From Rhodoferax sp. (GTDB lineage: Bacteria; Pseudomonadota; Gammaproteobacteria; Burkholderiales; Burkholderiaceae_C): 13,362 nucleotides of DNA. The stretch is taken from contig JAURGS010000046.1 of assembly GCA_030833685.1 (NCBI GenBank), positions 1 through 13,362 on the forward strand. Reading direction: 5' to 3'. Each line of letters opens with the position of its first letter. Positions within the stretch are counted from its first letter, which is position 1. A program made the translations under genes and the position numbers. This document shows, one piece after another, positions 1 through 6,398 of this stretch. Below the pieces are notes generated by a model. The model had not been told where the DNA came from. It made no database searches and saw only the letters and a program-made list of their open reading frames with translations.

Positions 1-345
1 GATCTGTGGGCGTGTGCGGCTGAGCTGACCCGCCTGGCACAGGCTGCGCGATCGGGCAAGGCCCAGCGGGAGACCCTGTCAGGCTCGACCATCACTCTGA
101 CCAGTTTGGGGGCCTTGGGGGGGCTTGTCAGTACGCCAGTGATCAATCGACCTGAGGTGGCCATTGTCGGCGTGAACCGCATGGTTGAGCGACCAGTTGC
201 TAAAGGTGGTGCGGTGGTGTTGCGCCAGATGATGAATCTGTCGTCGTCCTTTGACCACCGGGTGGTCGATGGCATGCATGCCGCTTCATTCATTCAACAG
301 GTGCGTGGCTACCTGGAATGTCCGGCCACAATGTTTGTGGATTAG
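1..345 (+). CDS. bkdB: Dihydrolipoamide acyltransferase (E2), C-terminal part, branched-chain 2-oxoacid dehydrogenase type; 5' truncated
   Basis: The frame is open from the first base to a TAG at 343-345, giving the last 114 residues of an E2 catalytic domain. The catalytic motif is clear: Phe-Asp-His-Arg-Val-Val-Asp-Gly, with the active-site His at 256-258 and Asp at 268-270. Upstream are the typical E2 blocks TLTSLGALGG and PEVAIVGVNR. Known for the family: this domain forms the trimeric core that transfers the acyl group from lipoate to CoA. The lipoyl and E1/E3-binding domains lie outside the window. The branched-chain assignment rests on the ending LECPATMFVD and mainly on the adjacent E3, which is of LPD-Val type; that part is inference. 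The stop is directly followed by the E3 start, so the two are translationally coupled. Confidence 0.85.
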   Translation, partial: DLWACAAELTRLAQAARSGKAQRETLSGSTITLTSLGALGGLVSTPVINRPEVAIVGVNRMVERPVAKGGAVVLRQMMNLSSSFDHRVVDGMHAASFIQQVRGYLECPATMFVD

Positions 346-348
346 GTG

Positions 349-1749
349 ATGGACGCGCACAAGACAACGCTTTTGATTGTTGGCGGTGGCCCCGGTGGCT
401 ACGTGGCTGCGATACGCGCCGCGCAATTGGGCATTACCACCACCTTGGTTGAGGGCGCAGGCGTTGGCGGCACTTGCCTGAATGTGGGCTGCATCCCGTC
501 CAAAGCGATGATTCATGCTGCCGATGCGTTCCATCAGGCCCGTCATTTCATGGGCGACGGCACCCTAGGCATTCAGGTTCAGGATGCGCAAATTGACCTG
601 GCGCAGACCGTGCGCTGGAAGGACGGCGTTGTCGCACGCTTGACCGGGGGTGTTGGCGCGCTGCTGAAGAAACACGGTGTGCGCCTGCTCAAGGGACGCG
701 CGCACATTGTGGATGGCAAGACGGTGGATGTGAGCGGACTTCGGGCGCAGGCGCAATCCGTGCGCATTCAGTGTGAGCACTTGTTGCTGGCCACCGGTTC
801 GCAAGAGCTGGACTTGCCCGGTCTGCCCCTGGGCGGTAAGGTGATAGGTAGCGCACAGGCCCTGTCTCCTGAGCGTGTCCCAGTAAGCCTGGTTGTGGTG
901 GGTGGGGGCTATATTGGCCTGGAGCTGGGCACGGTGTACCGCAAGCTTGGTACCGATGTCACGGTGGTTGAGGCAAAGGGACGCGTCCTTCCCATGTATG
1001 ACGAGGCGCTGACCAATCCGGTGGCACTCAGCTTGCGTCGACTCGGCGTGAAGCTGATGTTGGACACCCAGGTTCGGGGTCTTGATGACCAGGGTCGATT
1101 GCGCCTGCAGGATGCGGCTGGACGCGAAAGCGTGCTCACTGCTGATCAGGTGCTGGTGGCTGTTGGACGTGTACCAAACACCCATGGCTGGGGGCTGGAA
1201 AAGCTCATGCTGAACATGGATGGCGCAGCTGTCAAGATCGATGAATGCTGCCGCACGTCCATGCGCAATGTCTGGGCTATTGGCGACCTGACCGGCGAGC
1301 CTATGCTGGCCCATCGCGCCATGGCGCAAGGGCAGATGGTTGCTGAAATCATCGCTGGCCATTGCCGCCACTTTGCGCCAGCCTGCATTGCCGCAGTTTG
1401 TTTCACGGATCCCGAGGTGGTGGTTGCCGGCCTGAGGCCAGACACAGCGCAGTCGCAGGCGCTGGATGTCGTTCACGCCGAGTTCCCTTTGACAGCAAAC
1501 GGCCGGGCTTTGACGTTGGCATCGACCGATGGGTTTGTGCGGGTGGTGGCTCGACGGGATAACCACCTAATATTGGGCTGGCAGGCCGTTGGCGTCGGTA
1601 CTTCCGAGCTTGCGGCTGCTTTTGCCCAGTCGCTCGAGATGGGCGCCTGTCTGGAGGACGTGGCCCACACCATTCATGTGCATCCGACGCTGGGCGAAGC
1701 GGTGCAGGAGGCAGCCCTTCGTGCACTTGGTCAGGGCTTGCACATCTGA
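349..1749 (+). CDS. lpdV: Dihydrolipoyl dehydrogenase (E3), LPD-Val type of branched-chain 2-oxoacid dehydrogenase
   Basis: FAD/NAD flavoprotein that re-oxidises the dihydrolipoyl groups of E2, passing electrons to NAD+. Numbered from the ATG at 349 (466 aa, usual E3 length), it has the FAD dinucleotide-binding GGGPGG (12-17), the redox-active disulfide CLNVGC (Cys43, Cys48), the NAD-binding GGGYIG (185-190), the second FAD segment AIGDLTGEPMLAHRA (about 310-324) and the C-terminal catalytic HPTLGE (His445, Glu450). From memory of the family, blocks such as NHLILGWQAVGV, FAQSLEMGACLEDVA and EAVQEAALRALG match Pseudomonas LPD-Val closely, which argues for a dedicated branched-chain E3 rather than the housekeeping one. 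A GTG at 346 directly follows the E2 stop and could be the start instead. Neither start has a strong ribosome site, which suggests coupling to E2 translation. Confidence 0.93.
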   Translation: MDAHKTTLLIVGGGPGGYVAAIRAAQLGITTTLVEGAGVGGTCLNVGCIPSKAMIHAADAFHQARHFMGDGTLGIQVQDAQIDLAQTVRWKDGVVARLTGGVGALLKKHGVRLLKGRAHIVDGKTVDVSGLRAQAQSVRIQCEHLLLATGSQELDLPGLPLGGKVIGSAQALSPERVPVSLVVVGGGYIGLELGTVYRKLGTDVTVVEAKGRVLPMYDEALTNPVALSLRRLGVKLMLDTQVRGLDDQGRLRLQDAAGRESVLTADQVLVAVGRVPNTHGWGLEKLMLNMDGAAVKIDECCRTSMRNVWAIGDLTGEPMLAHRAMAQGQMVAEIIAGHCRHFAPACIAAVCFTDPEVVVAGLRPDTAQSQALDVVHAEFPLTANGRALTLASTDGFVRVVARRDNHLILGWQAVGVGTSELAAAFAQSLEMGACLEDVAHTIHVHPTLGEAVQEAALRALGQGLHI

Positions 1750-1754
1750 ACGAA

Positions 1755-1778
1755 ACCGGGTCCCTGCGTGTGCCCGGT
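1755..1778 (+). terminator. Weak GC-rich hairpin after lpdV (possible terminator)
   Basis: ACCGGG (1755-1760) can pair with CCCGGT (1773-1778) across a 12-base loop, starting six bases after the lpdV stop. There is no U-run behind it, so it is not a classical intrinsic terminator. Its position at the end of the bkd-type genes and before a 105-base gap fits an operon end, but this is tentative. I saw no convincing promoter in the rest of 1750-1854. Confidence 0.25.
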
Positions 1779-1854
1779 CGGGTGATACGCGGGGCCAGGG
1801 TGACCAAGGACGGCACAATAGGCTTGGAACTTTCTTTCATTTGCAGGACACGCC

Positions 1855-3012
1855 ATGAAACGCAGCACCGATCGATTTTTGACCACCCACACTGGCAGTT
1901 TGCCGCGGCCCGACGACCTGATCCAGATGATGTTTGCCAAGGAAAGCGGCGTTCCTGTGGAACCCCAAGCCCTTCAGGCACGTATCCGCCAGGCGGTGGC
2001 CGAGGTGGTGGCCAAGCAGGCCAAGGCGGGCGTCGACCTGGTCAATGATGGTGAGATGAGCAAGCCCAGCTACGCCACTTACATCAAGGACCGGCTTGGT
2101 GGTTTTGGCGGAACCGGAAACAGTTTTGTCTACCAGGACCTGGCCGACTTTCCCGTGCTGGAGCGCAAGGTGTTTGGCGACCCGGGTCGCTCTCGGCGCA
2201 AGACCCCGGCATGTAATGCACCCATCACCTTGATGGATGCAAGCGCAGCGCAAATCGACACCGAGAACCTTCGATCAGCGTTCGATGCAGTGGGCCATGA
2301 GAACTCAGCGCAGGAAATGTTCATGAGCGCGGCCTCGCCCGGAGTGGTGTCGCTTTTTTTTCGCAACGACCATTACAAAGACCACGAGACCTACCTGTTC
2401 GCGATTGCCGATGTGATGCGCCATGAATACGAAAGCGTGGCCAAGGCGGGCATCGTGTTGCAGATCGATTGCCCCGATCTGGCCATGGGCCGGCACATCC
2501 AGTACGCCGATTTGCCCTTGCCTGAATTTCGAAAACGCGCCCAGATGCATGTGGAGGCACTCAACCATGCGCTGGCCAACATTCCTGAGGAGCAGCTGCG
2601 CATGCATGTGTGCTGGGGCAACTACGAAGGCCCACACCATTGCGACGTGGACTTTTCATCGATCATCGACATTGTCTTCAAGGCCAGGCCGCATGCCATC
2701 TCGTTTGAGGCGGCTAATCCACGACACGCCCATGAATGGACTTTGTTTGAAAGCGTGAAGCTGCCCGAGGGCAAGGTCTTGATCCCAGGGGTGCTGGAAT
2801 CCAAAACCAATTTCATTGAGCACCCAGAATTGATTGCCCAGCGCATCGCCCGCTATGCCAATCTGGTGGGTCGTGAAAATGTGATCGCCGGCAGCGACTG
2901 CGGCTATGGCACCTGGGTTGGCCAGGCTGCGGTGGACCCCGATGTGGTCTGGGCCAAGTTGGCCGCCATGGCCGAAGGCGCCCGCATTGCCAGCCGGCAA
3001 TTCTGGAAGTAG
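1855..3012 (+). CDS. Stand-alone MetE C-terminal-type zinc protein (cobalamin-independent methionine synthase II family)
   Basis: A 385-residue TIM-barrel protein of the UROD/MetE superfamily. It starts with the family's TTHTGSLPRPD block (10-20). The zinc-ligand pattern of MetE is present: His251-x-Cys253 in HVCWGN, Glu285 in ISFEAANP, and Cys349 in GSDCGYGT. QIDCPDLAM (203-211) matches the conserved substrate-pocket stretch. It lacks the N-terminal folate half of full-length MetE (about 750 aa), so it is unlikely to be the ordinary methionine synthase. Relatives act on thiols: methyl transfer to homocysteine in some, epoxyalkane:coenzyme M transfer in others. The actual substrate here is unknown; a role in methyl or thiol chemistry of the neighbouring catabolic genes is inference. 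The start has an AGGA site at 1845-1848, six bases before the ATG. Confidence 0.85.
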   Translation: MKRSTDRFLTTHTGSLPRPDDLIQMMFAKESGVPVEPQALQARIRQAVAEVVAKQAKAGVDLVNDGEMSKPSYATYIKDRLGGFGGTGNSFVYQDLADFPVLERKVFGDPGRSRRKTPACNAPITLMDASAAQIDTENLRSAFDAVGHENSAQEMFMSAASPGVVSLFFRNDHYKDHETYLFAIADVMRHEYESVAKAGIVLQIDCPDLAMGRHIQYADLPLPEFRKRAQMHVEALNHALANIPEEQLRMHVCWGNYEGPHHCDVDFSSIIDIVFKARPHAISFEAANPRHAHEWTLFESVKLPEGKVLIPGVLESKTNFIEHPELIAQRIARYANLVGRENVIAGSDCGYGTWVGQAAVDPDVVWAKLAAMAEGARIASRQFWK

Positions 3013-3198
3013 TCGCGCCATCGAGCCTGAGATAATTCGCGCTCGCACCACTCGCTTCGAGTGCGACGTCGCGCCCCTTGCTGGGCCAGTTGTTCTTCGC
3101 CGTACCGGGTCAGTCCAGGCGAACGCTGCTGTTGGCGCTGCGAGCGGCGTCATGCGTGGTCAATCAAAATTTCAAACCGTAGACCGGGGAGTCTTGCC
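3013..3198. other. Intergenic gap with a short hairpin
   Basis: A 186-base gap between the MetE-like and GlcG-like genes. CACTCG (3049-3054) pairs perfectly with CGAGTG (3058-3063) around a 3-base loop, without a following U-run. Small open frames cross the gap, but they show no ribosome site or family signature and merely extend the frames of the flanking genes. No clear promoter was recognised. The hairpin could be a weak terminator or processing site. Confidence 0.3.
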
Positions 3199-3624
3199 AT
3201 GAGTTCAGTCTTGACCCAGGAGTTGGCTAGCCAGATTGCTGCGGCCGCATCGAAGCACCGTCGAGAGCAAAAATTTCCGCCCATGGGTTTTGCGGTGCTC
3301 GACGCCTCAGGGCAGTTGGTAGTCTATTTGCGTGAGGACGGTGCGAGCATGTTTCGCTTTGATATCGCCCGCGCCAAAGCCTGGGGTGCGGTGGGTATGG
3401 GCCAAAGTAGCCGCGTACTGGCCGAGCGCGCCGGGGATAACCCGAATTTTTTTGTGGCCCTGGCGGCCACGGCAGAAGGTAAGTTTTTGCCCCAGCCTGG
3501 CGCAGTCCTGATTCGCAATGCCGCTGGCGAGGTCCTTGGTGCGGTGGGCGCCAGCGGTGGAACAGGCGACCAGGATGAGCAGGCTTGCGCAGCAGGCGTG
3601 CAAGCCGCAGGTCTGAGTGTCTGA
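3199..3624 (+). CDS. GlcG/HbpS-family protein (heme-degrading-like / DUF336)
   Basis: A 141-residue protein with the compact GlcG/HbpS fold signatures. These are a long N-terminal helix, FAVLDASGQLVVYLREDGA (31-49), IARAKAWGAVG (56-66), the PGAVLIRNAAGEVLGAVGAS block (100-119), then GGTGDQDEQAC (120-130). Length and motif order are typical. The ATG at 3199 is chosen because GGGGAG at 3186-3191 sits seven bases upstream; the frame stays open further upstream but without family similarity. Members include heme-binding HbpS and the function-poor GlcG of glycolate operons, and they often sit beside catabolic oxidoreductases. No signal peptide is visible, so it is probably cytoplasmic. Its molecular role here is unknown; an accessory or cofactor-binding role is only a guess. 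Confidence 0.85.
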   Translation: MSSVLTQELASQIAAAASKHRREQKFPPMGFAVLDASGQLVVYLREDGASMFRFDIARAKAWGAVGMGQSSRVLAERAGDNPNFFVALAATAEGKFLPQPGAVLIRNAAGEVLGAVGASGGTGDQDEQACAAGVQAAGLSV

Positions 3625-3684
3625 TTTCTCACGCAGGTTTAGAAGGCGGTTTCACGCTTTGATGCACGTTTGATTTGGAGTGAT

Positions 3685-4269
3685 ATGCAAGTTTCCCAAG
3701 ATGCTTTGAACACTTTGTTCTTTAACGCCCGCACAGCCAATGGCTTTACGGACAAAGCGGTCGATCCCGCTTTGCTGCGCAAGGCTTACGAGCTGGCAGC
3801 ACTGGCGCCCACATCGATGAATGCCCAGCCCACGCGCTATGTGTTTATCACCACGCCACAGGCCAAAGCGCGTTTGTTGCCGGCGATGAGCGCCGGTAAT
3901 GTTGAAAAGACTTCGGCTGCACCGGTCAGCGTGATCGTGGCAACAGATACCCGTTTTTATGAGCATATGCCGCAGATCTGGCACGGCAAAGATGCCAAGG
4001 AAAACTTCGAGGCCAACCCCACAGGCGCGCAGGCGCTGGCGCTTCGCAATGGAACGCTCGGCGGTGCTTATTTCATCCTGGCAGCGCGAGCGCTCGGATT
4101 GGACTGCGGCCCGATGAGTGGGGTGAACCTGGCCAAACTCGATGAGGAGTTTTTCCCGGATGGGCGTTTCAAAAGCAACTTTGTGATCAACCTGGGTTAC
4201 GCTGATCACAGCAAGACTTTTCCCCGAAACCCGCGCCTGCCGTTTGAGACGGCTTGCACGGTGTTGTGA
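3685..4269 (+). CDS. rutE: RutE-type NAD(P)H flavin reductase (malonic semialdehyde reductase family)
   Basis: A 194-residue nitroreductase-fold protein that matches E. coli RutE along its whole length as I remember it. Shared blocks are LFFNARTANGF (11-21), APTSMNAQPTRYVF (41-54, FMN-pocket region), SAGNVEKT (69-76), RNGTLGGAYFILAARALGLD (121-140), GPMSG (142-146), KSNFVINLGYAD (163-174) and LPFETACTVL (185-194). RutE reduces malonic semialdehyde to 3-hydroxypropionate at the end of the Rut pyrimidine pathway. The other rut genes are absent, so the substrate here may be a different toxic semialdehyde or enal produced by the neighbouring enzymes (inference). The ATG at 3685 is preferred, with GGAG at 3677-3680; spacing is tight at four bases. 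A start five codons upstream in the same frame is possible but less likely. Confidence 0.88.
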   Translation: MQVSQDALNTLFFNARTANGFTDKAVDPALLRKAYELAALAPTSMNAQPTRYVFITTPQAKARLLPAMSAGNVEKTSAAPVSVIVATDTRFYEHMPQIWHGKDAKENFEANPTGAQALALRNGTLGGAYFILAARALGLDCGPMSGVNLAKLDEEFFPDGRFKSNFVINLGYADHSKTFPRNPRLPFETACTVL

Positions 4270-4289
4270 ACCTGAGAAGGACTGAAGCG

Positions 4290-4838
4290 ATGCGAATTCC
4301 AGAGTGGACAGCCCAGAGACATCCTTTGCCGCAAGACCTGGTTGATGCCGTGCTGGCGCGCCGGGGCGGCACCCTGATCAATCTGGACAAGGCCTTGATG
4401 TGGAGCGAGCCGGTTGCGCGTGGCTGGGCCCACTATGTTGGTAATGTTCGAAGCAAGTTGCCAACCAGTTGGAAGTTGCGTGAGTTGGGCATTTGCACCG
4501 TGGCGCTGTTGACCGGCGCCCGCTACGAATACCATCACCACGCGCCCGACTTCCTCAAAGCTGGCGGCACGCAGGTTGAGCTCGAGGCGCTCAATGGGCT
4601 GGTGGCACATGACCCATGCGTCAGTGCTGTGCACGACGGTCTTGGCGCCGTCGAGCAGGCCGTGGTGCAATACGCAGCGCAGATGACCCGGCGCATCGAG
4701 GTGGACGATGCCGTTTACGCGGCGGTCGCCCAACATCTCAACACCACGGAAATCCTTGAGTTGACCGTAGCCATTGCCACCTACAACATGGTGGCTCGCA
4801 TCCTGGTCGCCTTGAAAATCAACCCTGAGGATCACTAG
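4290..4838 (+). CDS. Carboxymuconolactone decarboxylase (CMD/AhpD-fold) family protein
   Basis: A 182-residue all-helical CMD-domain protein. The core is ELGICTVALLTGARYEYHHH (65-84) followed by APDFLKAGGTQVELEAL (85-101), where the CMD helix normally carries an E-x-x-H type acid/base pair; here Glu80 and His82-84. The AhpD CxxC pair is missing, so a peroxidase-reductase role is unlikely. A second helical segment ends with EILELTVAIATYNMVARILVAL-like sequence (154-175), also usual for the family. The ATG at 4290 is chosen for the AAGGA at 4277-4281, eight bases upstream; it follows the RutE-type gene by 20 bases, so the two are probably co-transcribed. Family members decarboxylate or isomerise lactones in aromatic degradation, but many are uncharacterised. 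The true reaction is not determined by the sequence. Confidence 0.85.
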   Translation: MRIPEWTAQRHPLPQDLVDAVLARRGGTLINLDKALMWSEPVARGWAHYVGNVRSKLPTSWKLRELGICTVALLTGARYEYHHHAPDFLKAGGTQVELEALNGLVAHDPCVSAVHDGLGAVEQAVVQYAAQMTRRIEVDDAVYAAVAQHLNTTEILELTVAIATYNMVARILVALKINPEDH

Positions 4839-4839
4839 G

Positions 4840-4851
4840 GTAGCGCGCTAC
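4840..4851. repeat. 12-base perfect palindrome between the CMD-like and cyclase genes
   Basis: GTAGCGCGCTAC is its own reverse complement and begins two bases after the CMD-like stop codon. It could be a protein-binding half-site pair or a chance palindrome. It has no loop, so it is a poor RNA hairpin. Confidence 0.4.
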
Positions 4852-4877
4852 AACACATACCAAGCTGGAGGGTCATC

Positions 4878-5684
4878 ATGAGCCGACGTTTTGTCGATCT
4901 TTCCATCTACCTGGAAAACGACGTGCTGTCCGATCCGCCTGCGTTTGCGCCGAAGATCGAGTACTTCACCCACCAAAACACCTTTGGTCAGATTGCGCCG
5001 TTTTTTCCGGGACTCAAACAAGAGGACCTGCCCGACGGCGAAGGCTGGGCGGTTGAATTTGTCAGCTTGTGCACGCACAACGGCACCCACTTGGATGCGC
5101 CCTACCACTTCCACTCCACCATGGACCAGGCGCTTGGCGAGAAGAAACCGGCTATTGCGATTGACGAGGTACCCCTGGAGTGGTGCTTTCAGCCGGGTGT
5201 GAAGCTCGACTTTCGACACCTTGCCGACGGTCATGTGGTCACTGCCGCTGAGGTTGACGCGGAGCTCAAGCGTATCGGCCATGTGCTCAAGCCACTGGAA
5301 ATCGTCGTGGTCAATACCCGCGCTGGCAGCCGTTATGGCCAGTCGGACTATGTCTCAGCCGGTTGCGGCATGGGCTACGAGGCCACCATGTACCTGCTCG
5401 AGCGCGGCGTGCGCCTGACGGGAACCGATGCCTGGAGCTGGGACGCTCCTTTTGTGTATACCGCGGACAAATACAGCGCTTCGCAAGATGCCAGCCTGAT
5501 CTGGGAAGGTCACAAGGCCGGGCGCGATATCGGTTATTGCCACCTGGAAAAACTCCACAACCTGGAAGCCTTGCCCGCCAGCGGTTTTTACATTTCCTGC
5601 TTTCCGCACAAAATTCGCGGTGCCTCGGCCGGCTGGACCCGGGCTGTGGCGATCTTTGACGACGTGCTTTTTCAGTCGGCCTGA
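4878..5684 (+). CDS. Cyclase family metal-dependent hydrolase (kynurenine formamidase / isatin hydrolase-like)
   Basis: A 268-residue protein of the bacterial cyclase family. The signature H-x-G-T-H-x-D-x-P-x-H is intact: His67, Gly69, Thr70, His71, Asp73, Pro75, His77. These residues bind the divalent metal (Mn or Zn) in family members such as kynurenine formamidase and isatin hydrolase, which open amide or lactam bonds. Further conserved stretches are DLSIYLENDV (7-16), GVKLDFRHLADGHVVT (107-122), IVVVNTRAG (142-150) and LTGTDAWSWDAP (180-191). It is longer than KynB (about 210 aa) and nearer the isatin-hydrolase/cyclase subgroup. The start has a strong GGAGGG site at 4867-4872. A neighbouring Mo hydroxylase could supply a lactam substrate for this enzyme; that link is inference, and the substrate is unknown. 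Confidence 0.88.
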   Translation: MSRRFVDLSIYLENDVLSDPPAFAPKIEYFTHQNTFGQIAPFFPGLKQEDLPDGEGWAVEFVSLCTHNGTHLDAPYHFHSTMDQALGEKKPAIAIDEVPLEWCFQPGVKLDFRHLADGHVVTAAEVDAELKRIGHVLKPLEIVVVNTRAGSRYGQSDYVSAGCGMGYEATMYLLERGVRLTGTDAWSWDAPFVYTADKYSASQDASLIWEGHKAGRDIGYCHLEKLHNLEALPASGFYISCFPHKIRGASAGWTRAVAIFDDVLFQSA

Positions 5685-5817
5685 GGGTGTAGCGCCAACG
5701 CCTGCCCCTGCCGGTTTGATGGCTGACGGCGTGGGTTGAACCGACTGGCAGTGATTTGTTGATCATTCGATTATTAATGGTTTGCCCTAATTCGGAAGCC
5801 ACTGCAAATCGTTTAAG
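5685..5817. other. Intergenic gap, hairpin then AT-rich segment; possible operon boundary
   Basis: The first part (5708-5751) can fold imperfectly: CTGCC (5708-5712) with GGCAG (5747-5751), and GGTT (5713-5716) with AACC (5739-5742), with a four-base bulge between. The second part, about 5752-5792, is markedly AT-rich compared with its surroundings and includes TTATTAAT (5771-5778). Together this could be a terminator for the cyclase gene followed by a promoter for the VOC and transporter genes. I could not find a convincing -35/-10 pair, so confidence is low. Confidence 0.3.
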
Positions 5818-6315
5818 ATGATTTTCAGCTTGCGCCACGTCTCAATTGCATCCATGCCTCTGACCTCGATCAACCACTACCTGATTCGTTCGAACGATAT
5901 CGAGCGCTCGAGGGCGTTTTACGAGGATGTTTTGGGCATGTCGCAAATGCCCAGACCCAATTTCCCATTTCCCGGTTACTGGCTGGGTGTGGGCAAAGAG
6001 GCGCAGGTCCATCTGGCACCGAGTGCCTTGGAGAATGCATCTTTGTATTTCATCGGTTCGTCTGAGAACTCGGCTGCTGCCGATACCGGCGTGATTGACC
6101 ATGTTGCCTTTCTCGCCAAGGATCCTGAGCAGTTCATCAGGCATTTGGAAAGCTTGGCGGTGAGCTTTCGGCCCCGCTACCTGGCTGAGTCCCGGTTGTT
6201 TCAATTGTTTGTGAGGGATCCGGATGGTGTTATGGTGGAGCTTAATTTTTTTGGTATTGAGCAAGACATGGCGTGGGTTGGAGAAGATTACAACGCGATG
6301 CCACGGGTGAACTGA
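5818..6315 (+). CDS. VOC (glyoxalase/bleomycin resistance/extradiol dioxygenase) superfamily protein
   Basis: A single VOC module of 165 residues from the ATG at 5818, or 153 from a second ATG at 5854. The second fits the family better because VOC proteins usually begin a few residues before the first metal-ligand His. Neither start has a recognisable ribosome site. Numbered from 5818, the two beta-alpha-beta-beta-beta halves carry the likely metal ligands His20 (SINHYLIR), His95 (VIDHVAFLA) and Glu141 (VMVELNFFG). ERSRAFYEDVLGM (29-41) and FVRDPDGVMVEL (131-142) are textbook VOC blocks. Members include glyoxalase I, epimerases, dioxygenases and resistance proteins; the sequence does not decide which. 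One module is too short for a two-domain extradiol dioxygenase of the type I class. Its place in a catabolic run suggests a lyase, isomerase or ring-processing role (inference). Confidence 0.85.
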   Translation: MIFSLRHVSIASMPLTSINHYLIRSNDIERSRAFYEDVLGMSQMPRPNFPFPGYWLGVGKEAQVHLAPSALENASLYFIGSSENSAAADTGVIDHVAFLAKDPEQFIRHLESLAVSFRPRYLAESRLFQLFVRDPDGVMVELNFFGIEQDMAWVGEDYNAMPRVN

Positions 6316-6385
6316 AGATGTTTCTTTGCAGCGGGTGGATGAGCCGCCGCCAGTTGCATGGTTTGGTGTGAAGTCGGACTCAATT

Positions 6386-6392
6386 AAAGGAG
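6386..6392 (+). promoter_or_regulatory. Strong ribosome binding site of the binding-protein gene
   Basis: AAAGGAG lies six bases before the ATG at 6399. It is the best Shine-Dalgarno match in the transporter region, which fits the high expression usual for periplasmic binding proteins. Confidence 0.7.
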
Positions 6393-6398
6393 ACAAGC

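Noticed and set aside
565..1566. 333-residue open frame on the - strand
   Set aside because: Entirely antisense to lpdV, whose motifs are complete; no ribosome site or domain seen.
3061..3198. N-terminal extension of the GlcG-like protein by 46 residues
   Set aside because: The extra residues are Arg/Cys/Trp-rich with no family similarity, and a good ribosome site supports the ATG at 3199.
4290..4838. AhpD-type alkylhydroperoxidase
   Set aside because: The CxxC redox pair required for that activity is absent.
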